Source: Schizophyllum amplum
Taxonomy: Eukaryota > Basidiomycota > Agaricomycetes > Agaricales > Schizophyllaceae
Length of the DNA stretch: 64,000 bases
Direction: 5' to 3'
NCBI GenBank assembly: GCA_007026445.1
Contig: VDMD01000004.1
Location: 496,001 to 560,000 of the forward strand
Shown here: positions 11,421 through 22,944 of the stretch, piece by piece
Layout: each line of letters starts with the position of its first letter
How positions within the stretch are numbered: the first letter of the stretch is position 1
Notes under the pieces: model-generated
Databases searched by the model: none
Told to the model about the DNA's origin: nothing
Seen by the model: only the letters and a program-made list of their open reading frames with translations
Position numbers and translations under genes: made by a program

Positions 11421-12054
11421 GGCGTCCGACTGCACTATGTGGTCGATCTCATGGCGTATGGCCGGAGGCTCGTGCGCCGCGCATGCGGTTGTTGTAAAAG
11501 TGTACACCTCGTCTACCGCTTGTGCTCGCCGAGTGCGAGTCTTCTTCGAGTCTTGTGCTCGTCTGAGCTATCTTTGCCCTCCTCGTTGTCCTGTCGCGCA
11601 TCCTATATTCCCCTGCTTCCTATATCCTCAGAACGTTCTACTTTTCTGCATCTCATGCACGTTTTTCTTCTACTCGTCATGCGCTTTGTTACAAGGCGAC
11701 TCGATGTGCACTTCGTCCTATGCGACGCGACGTGCACCTTCTCCTCATGCACTTTCTTCTACCCTGGCACGTTACCTACCCGCCTCGCCCTCCTTTGTCG
11801 TATAGTGTAGATACCGCTCATGATACCTCCACGGACCTGTGGGATGACGAACTTAATGCTTTGCGCAACGAAAGGGTCGCGGATATATGTGTCGTACGAA
11901 TGCGTCTCAGTGGCGGCGCGATGGACGTGGTTGTTGAAACAGACAACTGGGTCGGTTGTGGGTGTTGTGGGTGCTGAGCGCTGACTGATCGCGCATCAGT
12001 GAGCGATGCGCACATGTGAGGATGTTGAGTGGTGATCGGAACGCGCCTTGAACG
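11421..12054. other. intergenic region
   Basis: A pyrimidine-rich stretch after the SHO1 stop (3' UTR) followed by the promoter of the next plus-strand gene. No further feature was recognised. Confidence 0.5.
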
Positions 12055-14510
12055 ATGACGACGACGACGACGAGCAGCGAAGAGGCGCTGGTGAGTGCGC
12101 GTGTTGGGTTCGACGCGCTGTTCAGCAACGAGCTTGCCGAGGCGCGTGATGTGTTCAGCGCCGGCCAGTCCGCGTTCCACCAGCTCGGCTTCGGCGTCTG
12201 CGCGTTCCTCGAAGCCGCGCTCGGGATGGAGACCTCGCGCATGGCGGAGGCGGGCAAGTCCCTCGCCGCCGCAGAGGCTGGTGCCAAGAAGCTCAAGGGC
12301 GTCGAGTGGGAGGTCGTCGCCGCCGACGCCGTCGTCCTCCAGGGCCTCGTCCACGCCCTCTCCGAGTCTTACATGGGCTACGCGCAGTGTCTCTACGCCC
12401 TCAACTCCGCCCACTCCCGCTTCGCCAAGCTCTTTGCATCCGTGTTTCCCAATGGGTTGGACGCCCCGCACCAGCCTGTCTCCCGCAAGCCCTCCTCCGT
12501 CTTTCGATGGTCAAAGGAGGAAGCGCCCGCGCCACCCCCCGCCCCCGCCGTCGACGGCCTCATCGCCGCCGGCACCGCCTTTGGCTACGGCCTCTTCAAC
12601 CTCGTCTTCTCCCTCCTCCCAAGGGCGTTCAGGGCGTCGCTGGCCTCCTCGGCTACAAGCACGACCGCGCCCTTGCCCTCCGCGCCCTCGCCTACGCCGC
12701 CGCCCGCGACGACACCCACTCCGTCTTCGCCGGTCTCGTCCTCATGACCTACAACGGCGTCGTCCTGCTCCTCGCCGGCTGGCAGGCGGACGAAGCCAAG
12801 CTCGTGCGTGAATATAGGGCCATTGTCGACCGCACAACGGCCAAGTACCCCGCAGGCGCGCTTTGGATCCTCAACCACGCCAAGATACAGCGCATGACGG
12901 GACAGGCGGCAGAGGCCATCCAGACGCTCGAAAGTGGGCTGGCGCCCGGCCGACCCCACACCTTCCAACAAGCCGACGCCCTCCTCGTCTTTGAGCTCGC
13001 ATGGACCCAGCTCGCGCTCCGCCGCTACGAGGACGCAGCCGCGACCTTCATCCGCATGACAGAGCTCAACTCCTGGAGCCACGCAACATACTACTTTATC
13101 GCCGCGGGCGCGCACATCTCTGCAGCGCATGAGCATAAAGACCCTGTGCGGGCGTCGGAAAGCATGATTCGCGCCCAACAACTCCTCGACGCCATCCCTG
13201 CGCTACTTGAGACGCGCAAGCTAACGGGCAAGGACCTGCCCACGGAGGTGTTTATCAGGAAGAAACGTGAGCTCTTCGTCATCTCTGACCTTGCGCACAC
13301 CTCTTTCCGTCGCCATCCTTCCTCCCTGGCATAGAATCCTGATGTGAATGCTGATCCCATAACAGTCGCATTCTACACCACCAAACAACGCAACCTCGGC
13401 GGTGACCCGGCTCGCTACGCAGAAGCCGTGGGGGTCAGTCTGGCGGAGGAGATCGGGGTTTGTGAGTGTCTATTTCCTTGTTTTTGGTTGTTCTGGGTGG
13501 TGTATGTCGCTGGGTGGTGTCTTTCGTTGGTGGCATAGTTTCTTGGTGCGTAGTTTCTCCATCTAATGTTCGATGTATTCTTTGTTTTCTACCTTGACTA
13601 ACATCTCTCTTCCTACCCAGTCTGGAACACCCATCAACGCATACCAGCCTCGGTGGCGGCCGCGCACATAAAGGCGTGGGCGGGGGTGGAGCCGAAGGTC
13701 GACTTGGAACCATCGTTGTTGGAGACATTGGACGCGCTGATACCATTAACGGACCCCACTCCGCTGAATCAGCTACGGGAGGGCGGAAGCCAGTGGATGA
13801 GGCAGAGGAGGCTGCGGTAGCAGCACCGACTGAGGGGACGAACGCACCGGGCGATAAACCCTGGAAAACGACCCCCGCATCTTTGACGACGCCCGAAGAA
13901 CGCGCGGTCAGGTCGTTGTTGCTGGGCGTCGTGTTGAGGACGCTGGGAGCATGTGTGGCGAAGGGGACGGAGACAGTGGATGGGACTTCGTCTGCATTGA
14001 CCTACCTGGTGATGCCACTAAAGCGATGGCCCTCCTGGCGCGCTCGCGGTCCTTATTACAGGAGGCGCGGAAGACGCCAGTGCAGGTCAACACCTGGGTG
14101 CCAGGCGTGGCCGCATTCGAGGAGGGCGTGCTCGAGTTGGTGAGCGCGGAGGTCAGTGGTGGGAAGGATGGGAAGGAGGTGAGTGGCTGATTGTTCTTTC
14201 TCTGCATCTACACCTTCTCTTCCGAGGCTGGGGACGCGGGGAGGCGGTTCTTTGTTTTTGTTTACCCGACATCGTCTAACACTCCCTCTATCAGCCGAAC
14301 TGGCCCACCGCCCTGCGGACCGCATCCGCCCACCTCGATGCCGCGCTCGCTGCCTCGGGGAGTAGCGTGGACCTGTCAAGCCGGCTGGATAGCCGGGTGA
14401 CGATGTTGAGGGATGAGATTCGGGGGAAGGGGGAGGCGTTGACGAGGGGGAGTGGGGAGAGTAAGAGGTCGAAGGGGAGTAACAGTGGGCTAGCGCCACC
14501 CAGCAGATAA
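12055..14510 (+). CDS. IML2: IML2 / TTC39 family tetratricopeptide protein
   Basis: Fungal IML2 and animal TTC39 are TPR-type proteins; yeast Iml2 helps clear lipid-associated inclusion bodies. Exons 12055-13266, 13366-13461, 13621-14178 and 14295-14510. Family segments run in order: SARVGFDALFSNEL, FLEAALGMETSRM, GLVHALSESYMGYAQCLYALNSA, FGYGLFNLVFSLLP, KGVQGVAGLLGYKHDR, FELAWTQLALRRYEDAA, FWNTHQRIP and SLLLGVVLRTLGA. The frame is regained only by adding one base at three places: about 12620 (CCC run), 13795 (GG before ATGAGG) and 14008 (GG in CCTGGTG). All exon phases then match to the stop. Length after correction is about 693 residues. I regard the three breaks as sequence errors. Confidence 0.82.
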
Positions 14511-15057
14511 TGGGCGAGGGAGGGCGTTGGTAAGGTGAGAGGCGATGAGAAGAAGGCGAAAGAGGAGAGGGAAGAGGTAGGAGAAGAGTCGCGCATAGAC
14601 TAGACGCATAGATACTGTCGGACATTCAAGGACTTGATGCAATTAGTTTGCTACGTATCTATAGAGCTATCGATTATGCTTATATGGTGCTAAGACGAGA
14701 GGTGAGAGAGCAGTCCACCTGCAGTCCACGAACAACTGTCTGTGAACTAGCAGTAGAGTCGCGCAAAATCTCATACAGTCATGGACGTACGCGTTGGGCT
14801 TACAACGGACAGGCGTGTCCCGGTCGACAGTAATGCGGAACATGGAATGCGCCGCAGATCGACAGACAAGTTACAGCACATGAATTTTTCACAGATTTGA
14901 TACAGGTACGAGCAGAATTTACACTGGGATTCAAAAAAGTGCGCGGGGCGCAAAAGAAAGTGAAAGGAAACCCGTGACCCCACGACACACGTTAAGCAGA
15001 ACTCTGAGCACATTGCGCAGTCGACGGTGACGACTCGGACTTTGCTGATGAGGGGGA
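14511..15057. other. intergenic, convergent 3' ends
   Basis: Between the stops of IML2 (+) and the aerolysin-like gene (-). No ORF with recognisable features. Confidence 0.5.
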
Positions 15058-16580
15058 CTACTTGGCTGCAGCCTCAGCCTCCCCAGCGTTCCCGTTAGCC
15101 CCCTCGACGTTCGCAGCGTCCTCCCCGGCATGCCCATTAACCTCCTTGAGGACCACGGCCGGATCCCCGGCAACCACGACCTGCACGGGCCCGTCGCTAA
15201 CGGCCTCGCTCGCCACCTTGGCCCAGTTGGCCATGACCGCGGCTGGGATGGCGGCGCCCTCGCCACTGTTGGCGTCATTGCCACCGTTGAGATCGACGGA
15301 CAGAGGCGTCGAAGTATAGCCCTTCGCACTCTCGCGCACGAGCCGGAAGCTGTACGTGACGACCTTGCTGCTGCCCTGGAGGTTCAGGAGCCCGGTCGGG
15401 CCACCGCAGAGCATGTTGAGGTCCATGCCCCACTGGGAATAGCCGGAGTATCTGCGCTCAGAGGTCAGCATTAGATAGAAAGGCGATGGGGATGGTGGGT
15501 GGTGGGTTTAGACCAGCATGATAGACGTTCGGAGGCGGGCACGACACGTACTTATCACCATCGGCTAGAGGGAGGGAGGGATTTGGTCAGCTCCGATGCA
15601 TCTCTGATAGTGACGAGTAAAACTCACTGCCGACCATGCTGCCGGACTGGAGACCGAATTTCTGGACGGCGGGGTATGAGAATTTGTGGCGACAACACAG
15701 GACAAGGCTACAAGCGCGAGCTCTACGTACCTGGCCATAATCGGCGACCTCGGTGGTCGTAGTAATAAGGCGGATGAGCGACAGCTTTTCGCCCGCAGGG
15801 ACTCTGGAAGCAGATCGGTGTCAGTGAGCGCACGACGATGAGAGAATGCGTAATGCAAGTGCATAAAATCCCTCACTGCTTACCTCATCGTCCAGGTGTG
15901 CTGGAGGTCGTAGTTCTTCTCCCTGTGCTGACTGGCCGACGCCGCTGCAGCGATGGAGATGTCGAACCCGGATGTGGCGACGTTGAAGATGGTGATGTAG
16001 TTGCTGAGCGTGATCATCGACGCTGTGTTTTGGGGTAGTGTTCAGGCGAGCCGTGGAACGCATAGACTCCACAGAGGGGCATCTATGCTGACAGGGCCAG
16101 GGACTCACCGCTACTGGCGACGCTGAGCGTGGCAGCGCTCGAGTTGGTCCACTTCTCCGTCACATCTTCCTTGTGCACCTCCTTGTTCAGCGTGTTGTCG
16201 AAGCTCCACGCCGTCTCCTCGCGCACGATCCGGTTGGGGCGCATCCCGGAGAGGTAGGGGTCGCCGAGGGTCGTGTTGAAGGAGTACCAACTGAGGAGCG
16301 GATTAGCACGCATGTTCTGCGGGCATAGCGAGCAAGGTGTGTGGATTTGTTCTAGGAGTACGCTCGCAACACAGCGGTGCGACATGAATGATATCAGCCA
16401 TAAATGATAACCGACGTACAGATGCTCCTCCGCGATGCCCGCGTTGAGCGAGATGTCGCTTTTGCCCCTCATGGTGTAGTTGCGTGCCGCGTTCGCCTTG
16501 TTGTAGACGTCGTTGATGGGCCAGCCGAGGCGGGAGAGGTCGTCCCAGGTGGTCTTGGTGCGGGTGATGGGAAAAGTCAT
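15058..16580 (-). CDS. putative aerolysin-like beta-pore-forming protein
   Basis: Seven exons (16580-16420, 16290-16109, 16022-15884, 15803-15731, 15661-15628, 15564-15552, 15451-15058) join in frame to 331 residues, including a 13-base microexon. There is no signal peptide. The middle of the protein has the look of the aerolysin/ETX-MTX2 fold: Ser/Thr-rich strands with alternating polar and hydrophobic residues on both sides of an amphipathic stretch (MITLSNYITIFNV), then a W-x-M-x-VPAGEKLSLI strand. Such proteins occur as cytosolic lectins or defence proteins in mushrooms. The tail after about residue 250 is Ala/Gly/Asn-rich and low in complexity. The family call rests on pattern only and could be wrong. 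The gene appears intact. Confidence 0.42.
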
Positions 16581-17785
16581 TGTGAGCAGACGAGGGTGGG
16601 TGAGTAGACGAAGACGGCTGAGTAGATGAGTGCTCTGAATCGGTGCTTGAGGAGGAAGGCTTGCGCACCTCGCTTAAATACGTGAGGTAGGTCTGAGAGA
16701 ACGTGCATTGCAGTCGTAAACGCCGAAAGGTCAAGACGTCTGTCTACACCATGGCCACAGCGCAGGCCTGCTGTGTAAAATGGAAGATAAGTAGTTCGGG
16801 CGGACTTACGCATCGATGGCGATATTGTATTGTTGTGTTGGGACTGGCATCCTTGTGACATTGAAATGTATCGTCCGGCCGCCGGTGATGCACATGGTGA
16901 GCGCGTAGTACACCAGGGAGGGAATAAACTCCTGCTTACATGCTCTGGCATTCTCATGCCATGTCAGTCCAATGACAAGTGAGGACCGTCGAGCTGTCTT
17001 GAGCCTACCGGTGCTCTGTCAAGCCTTCCTTACCGGCACTCTCTCGTGCGTCTGCATGCTGCCTGACAACGTCGCGGAGGTTGATGATATGCGGTCCCCG
17101 TCCCCAAATTTGGTGAGTTCCGCGACAAGGGTATGCAAGGCAGGCATATATTACTACCACAAGTTATCTTTTGATTGTGGACGTACCGAAATGGATATTC
17201 GAAGCTGGTGCATGAACGAGCGCGGGCCGTCCGCGAGACATCTTCGCACGTAAGTCTATCGCCTTTGTTGTGGTCACTTCCTTTGATCTCAAGTAAGTCT
17301 TCACTCCTTCAAGTCCTTGACGGTATATATCCGTCTAGTTCATCAGCCCTCTACCACCTTTTCTATTCGTCGGTTGCAGCGGAGGCGCGGCGTGGACATT
17401 CCTAGTCTTCGGGAAAGAAGCTCAAGTTTAGTCTCTGTTGGTACGACATGGATGTTGTGTGAGACCCAGACCGTATGGTATGCAACCGCCATCAACGACC
17501 GTACATACATGGTTGTTCGGAGGAAAGAGCGACGGCAATGACGTTTGTGGATGGTTGTTGTGGGCAAAGCCCGGCCGTTGCCGAGAGCAATGTCCGCACG
17601 GCTGCACGCAAGTGCCTCCAACTGTCTCTACGCAACCTCCATGTACACTCATCTTCTTTGCTCAATGCTCGTGGCACGGTGGCCTTCAAAAAATCATTCC
17701 GAAATGGCTTAGTAGCCTATACAGAAGCTAAAATTGGTTTTCATTGTTCAAAGAGTGTTTCCCTTATGTTGACGCCCGCTGAGAA
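16581..17785. other. intergenic region, 1.2 kb
   Basis: Holds the promoter of the aerolysin-like gene (a TATTTAAG-like AT box near 16675 on the minus strand) and the 3' side of the P450 gene. The small ORFs have no protein-like features. Confidence 0.5.
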
Positions 17786-20561
17786 TCATATTGTCAACCA
17801 CCCTTCCTCAAGCGTCGGATCCTCGCACAGCAGCGTGTCCCGTATTCCTTCTACAGTAAGCCCAGCGCGCGGTCTTATGATGGGAAAGAAGGGTTTTGGG
17901 CGTGTGTTTGCGCTGTAGCATCGCGAGCAAGCCAAGCGTGAGGAGGTGATGTTCTACGTCCAATCTAGAAACTCACATATGCTCGAAGCCCATGCTGTCG
18001 ATTGGACGTTCCGGATCCTCCCTCACGTCCAGCGCCCACAGATAATGTGCAATATTGATCCAGGCGGAGCGGGTGGCGACATGGGAGCCGGGGCAGGCGC
18101 TGCAAAGGGGTTCGCTTATTAGCGGGTGCGCTCAAGGAGGGAAGGGACAAAGGTAAGGGCAAGAACGGAAGGCTGTAGCCTACGCACCGCCTACCGAACC
18201 CGAAAGTGAAGTTGCGGATGTCGGTACGCAGACGCAGCCGCTTCTTGCTGTCGTCGGCATCCTCGCACGCATCCTCCGCAAGCCAGCGTTCCGGCATAAA
18301 CACGTTGGGCTCGGCAAATACGGCGGGATCATGGTGTATGGACCTGGAAGGCGCAATTGTGAGCTCTTTCTTCTTCATTCGACGCATGGAAGAGGCCACG
18401 CACCAATGGCTCCCAACAATGCGCGAGCTTTTGGGGATGATATAGCCGTCCTACAAGCCAGAGTCGGTCAGCATCAAGCATTGTCCGGCATGCCGCGATT
18501 CGGCCACATCGCAGTCGAAGGCAAAGTCTGACGCACATAAATGACATCCTCTGTTGCCCGATGCTGAATGCCGCCCGCGGATATGGGGCGCCAGCGATCC
18601 ACTTCCTGCACGAAGGCCGTAACGTATGGGAGGCTGTCGTGGTCATCGAAGGAAGGGGCTAGAGGGTGTCAGCGTTGTGATCAATGGCTGCATGGGGTAC
18701 AGGACACAGGGCCAACCAGAGAACGCCATCACGAGAAGAGATACGCACGTCGTCCCTTTCCTACCACTGCATCCAGTTCTGACTGCGCGCGCTTCTGCGC
18801 CTCAGGGTATAGCGCTGCGGCCATTGTGGCTATAGTGAGGTAGGAGGCGGTCTGTAAGCGAGAAGAGAGTGTGAATTACGTGAGTGCGAGCGGCTAAGCA
18901 GGCGAGGGAAAGGTAGTTGTAGTGAGTCAAACGTAGAGGGGTGCGAGCAAAGGCGAATGACAGACGAAGGGATTGTAGGCAGGTGCCACAAAATCAAAAA
19001 CTTACCGTATCCGACCCTGCGCCGAATTGACTCCCGCACAAATACGCACACTCGTCGAAGGAGAGACCAAGTGCATCCTGTGCTTGAAGTACCTGCGTAG
19101 CGAAGCAGGGCCTTACATGACCGGCAGCCTGCGAGAAGCGTTGTTATGCGCCTGCATCACTCGGAGAACCAAAGCCTTACCTCACTTACCATCTTCTCCT
19201 GCACTTCGCGCAGTTTGCCTCTAAACAACTCCAGCTCGCTCGCATGCCACTTATTTAGCTCTTTCGTGTACCCCGGCACGTATCTCAGCAATGGGACGCT
19301 GTCCACCAGCCACGCTCCCGGCATCAGCGACTTCGCCAAGCGCGCCAGGCATGCGTTGACGGCGAGGACATCTGGGTCTGAGGGCCTGGTGGGTGCGCAC
19401 TTGCCGTACGTGATGTGCATGATGATAGATGCGGCGTATCTGGCGTGATAGGATGGTCAGGCTTTACTATCGTATAGACAGGAAGGGACAAAAGGGGAAG
19501 GTAGACGTAAAGGGAAGTAGAACAAGAGGGGAGCAGAGCATTGGGCGCTCGGCATGCAAGAGAATGAATTGAAAAGACTGACTTTCGGAAATGGTCCACA
19601 AACGCTTCCGGCTTCCTCAGTATATCCAGCAGCGCAATGCGTGCGGCTTTCAACTGGACGGGCTTGTGCACCGCGGAGGCGGAGGGCTGGAGACTCATGA
19701 GAAGGGCTCTGAATGGGAATATCAGCTGCGTGGACATGGTAAAGAACATATCTGCGAAGACGCAGCATGTGCAGCCACATAGAGGCAGCACCACTCTCCC
19801 CAAAAACGGCAACAATTGCTCCTCGCGCATCCGATTGAAAGAATCACGTACTTCCTTGACTTCCGGATTCGCTCACCCTTCGGAATGAACAACGTGCGCA
19901 TTCCGCCTGAGAGCAGCTCGCCAGCCGCAATGCTGCGCGGGCGGTCCGCGAAGGAGGGCGCTTGGCGTTCAAGGAGTTCTGTAGCGGCCTTCGGTAGATG
20001 AGGGTGTGGACATAATCGCGACGCATGCAAAGACGCACCTTATATGTCCCAACAACAATCAAATGCTCGCCCGCGCCCAGGTTGAGCGTGAACAGCGACC
20101 CGTATTGCCTTGTCCAGGCTTCGAACGTAACCCAGGTTCTGGGCGAGGTCATGCGTTAGCGGAGGTCTGAAGGGAGGTGTGGGCGCGCCGTCTGAGTTGA
20201 GGAGGGGAAATGAAAAAGAGGATAATTCTCCCAGGATATATCGAAGAAAAGCCTGTTCTCAAGGGAAAGCCCGCAGACCAGTGGATCCACCTGCACCACA
20301 GTTAACGACACCCCACTCACAGTTCGCTATTCGGCATCTTTGTTCCCAGCAGCCATCGCGATGGCGGGCCCGGCGGCATACCAATCCGCCGTTGACGAGG
20401 ATACCAGAGATAAAGCGCGGCAGTGAGGAAGAGGGCAACGAAACCCACAAGGGCGAGCGGGTCGGAGAAGGTCAAGGTGGCGAGGACGTCAGCCACGGCA
20501 GCGGTCGCTGCGGTTTTCGCATAGTGCTCGTCGGAGGCGCCTTGAAGCTAGCTGAAGCCAT
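17786..20561 (-). CDS. cytochrome P450 monooxygenase, membrane anchored
   Basis: A microsomal haem-thiolate oxidase. An N-terminal membrane helix (LALVGFVALFLTAALYLW) is followed by the proline hinge (MPPGPPSRW). The I-helix motif is AGSDT, the K-helix EVDR, the PERW segment FMPERW and the haem loop FGFGRRACPG, split by an intron after the second Arg. The C terminus (NTRPKPFFPIIRPRAGLTVEG...CEDPTLEEGW) is typical of basidiomycete P450s. At least 11 introns are needed. In the first exon the start MASASFK and the following frame differ by one base at about 20540 (a GG run), so one G is probably missing. A TATAAG box lies at 20691-20696 on the minus strand. The CYP family and substrate cannot be assigned. 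The nearest genes give no hint of a biosynthetic cluster. Confidence 0.86.
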
Positions 20562-20690
20562 GTTACCAGTGACACTGCGGGCAATTGGACGGGTACGCGA
20601 AGATCTCCCGTCGAAATAGCTGATGGCTTGTTAACGCTGGGAGCAGCCTGGGAGCAGCAGGGCAGGATCGTGCGCTTCCGCTCCTGCCCT

Positions 20691-20696
20691 CTTATA
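20691..20696 (-). promoter_or_regulatory. TATA box of the P450 gene
   Basis: TATAAG on the minus strand about 130 bases upstream of the P450 ATG. Confidence 0.4.
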
Positions 20697-22944
20697 CCTC
20701 ACGCCGCCGTGAGAGGGACCCTGAGGCACGGGGCGATTGAGGGGCTGATTGCATGTACGCGCAGAGGAAGCAGGAGTGATGAGGGAGTGGATAAGCGCGT
20801 CGCCAATCAGTGGCTGAGGCAACGTGGGGCATGGATGTGCAACATGGTCGGTAATTAGTGGCAGGCTAGTGGGCTTGGTATGATATTATCGCGACCTGGA
20901 ACGACAAGTGAGGACAGGTAAGGACCTGCATCGAGGGGAGATCGACGAAGGGTAGATCAGATGAGTGGGAGTCGTACGTCAAGCGAGCGCGTGGTCGCAT
21001 TCAAAGCTTCCGTAACATTCAATGAGTGACAGCAATCCCCAGGCAATCCCCAACATCCAACCCGAAATACGAGGAAGTACAAAGGGACTGCCCAATGGGT
21101 ATGCGTCATGAAGAACTGGCATGGGAGTCGATGGAGGACAACAGCCGTGTCTTTACGTGCGCGATACCGCAGGCTTCGGTGTACTAGAAAGCTAACGCTA
21201 CGCCCGCTCTCCAACCTTGCCTTCCGGACATTGTACAAGGTTGGTGAGCTCCAAGTGGCCGATAGTCGCTAGTATGACTGCCGACACCCGACGGTGGCGG
21301 GTCGACGTCGAGCCCAGGATCTGAGAGTCAATATGAACCCTTATATGAGTACAAAGTTTTGCCCGGGTAGTGCCCGGGCACAACAACGTGACATGCTCAC
21401 GTGTCGGCACGTCGTCGCGAATCGATTCAACTCATTGTCAATCAAGCTTCAAGCGCTCAGCCTTTGACAACCGGGAAGTCATTAGAATCTGAAAGCCCCG
21501 ACTGCGTTTGTCACTGACCTTGTTCGACGCACTTTGCGTTGGCGAGATGGCGGCGAGTTGTACTTTCGCGTCTCCGCGCGTGGAGGGGCTTGATCCCGCT
21601 AGGTCCGGTGGCGACTTCGAGCCCGGTAGTCTGCAAGGCAAGGTAATGTACGGCGCAGGCATGACCTCGACAGCCCGCATGAAATTACCAGGATCGTGAC
21701 TTGCTGACGCCCAGCTCGTGGTCAACGTTGAACTTGAGAGAGCACGTGTGGAACGGTGTATCGTTCACAGGCTGCGACCTCGTCTGAACCTCTTTTGCGG
21801 TGTCAATGCCTCACTTTCGCATTGGTTGAGCGATCTAGACAGGCCGCAGAAAGTTGTGTGTATAGGAAGGACTTGCTAGCCTCGCAGAAACGCAAGGCAT
21901 GGCAAGTTACGTCGGGCCCTACGCCGCCGTGCCCGAGGCTAGAGAATCAGATGCCCGCTCGTCCTCGCAGATGGAGCAGAAGGCCCAGACTGACCTAGAA
22001 TGCGGCGTACCAGGATTTGCAGTCAATTCGGCGGGGCGCACGCGCGAAAGTCCAACTTGAGTGGTGCTGCTCGAACGACGACGGATTCAGCGGAAGGCAC
22101 TTGAGTCTTGGGCAGAAGATTTCGCCAGGTTAGGACAGTTTTCCGGATTATTTGACGTCTGGATCGATGCACGAGTCAGTTAGCTGCGTGGCGAGTCCTA
22201 GTCAGCGCCCGCGCATCGATTGTTCATGATATAGCTCCTTCAGGCGACAAAGCACATGTCGAGAGATCGCAGAAAAGAGACGCGCGTCGGGTAGGCGCGT
22301 TCTTGTCTTCGTCAGCGCCCGGCGCTGGTCCCAAGGGCCGCTGACAGTGACAAGAAATTTAAAATGTGTGCCGTCTATCCGAAAACACGTGCATTTGAAT
22401 GGGCGGCTTTGTGCAGCGAGCAGGCCCATGGAGGCAAAATTGCAGAGTGTGCGAGCTGACCTCAGCTGAGGGCGCGCCGCTTATGCAGGAGGCGAATGTC
22501 GGTCGGTCACCGACGCATGTCGACAGACGACTCCGTCGTAGATGCGCGGGAGCTCAAGCAGTAGCAGGATGGAGTTGAGAGCACTCGCGAGAGCAGGGTC
22601 GGAGAAGCAGCCATGGCCGTCGAGGTTGAGGTTGATTTTTTGGAGTCTCCGACTCGGAGACCGCCGCTCGGATCAGATGAGGGCCGAGGCACCCGAGATG
22701 TGCTGATGTCAAGATGCTGACGTGGGTTAGGCCTATTGCAAAGTGGTTCGATCTGTCTTTGTCTGGGACGGCGCGCCTCGCCAAGTCATTGCCATGTCTC
22801 GCAATTTATTTATCGTCCGTGCTTGCCTTTCTTGAACTCGTCTTTTTCCGGATCCTCATCTGCTCGTACGACCACAGCCGCAGGATATTATCTGCTATGC
22901 GCCCGCGGATCGCTGAATTGTAGTCCCCATCGACTCTGAGCAGG
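20697..22944. other. 2.2 kb stretch without recognised genes
   Basis: Only short ORFs on both strands, none with a domain, membrane segment or consistent splice structure that I can recognise. It contains a 12-base palindrome (GTGCCCGGGCAC) near 21370. It may hold a degenerate element or a fast-evolving gene. Confidence 0.4.

Noticed and set aside
12306..12660. Arg/Pro-rich upstream part of a long frame within IML2
   Set aside because: The frame becomes real only after the missing base near 12620; the first part is out of frame.
17786..20561. P450 as part of a secondary-metabolite cluster
   Set aside because: No synthase, terpene cyclase or tailoring enzyme lies nearby; neighbours are an aerolysin-like gene and a gap.
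21365..21385. GTGCCCGGGCAC palindrome
   Set aside because: Short, GC-rich and expected by chance at this composition.
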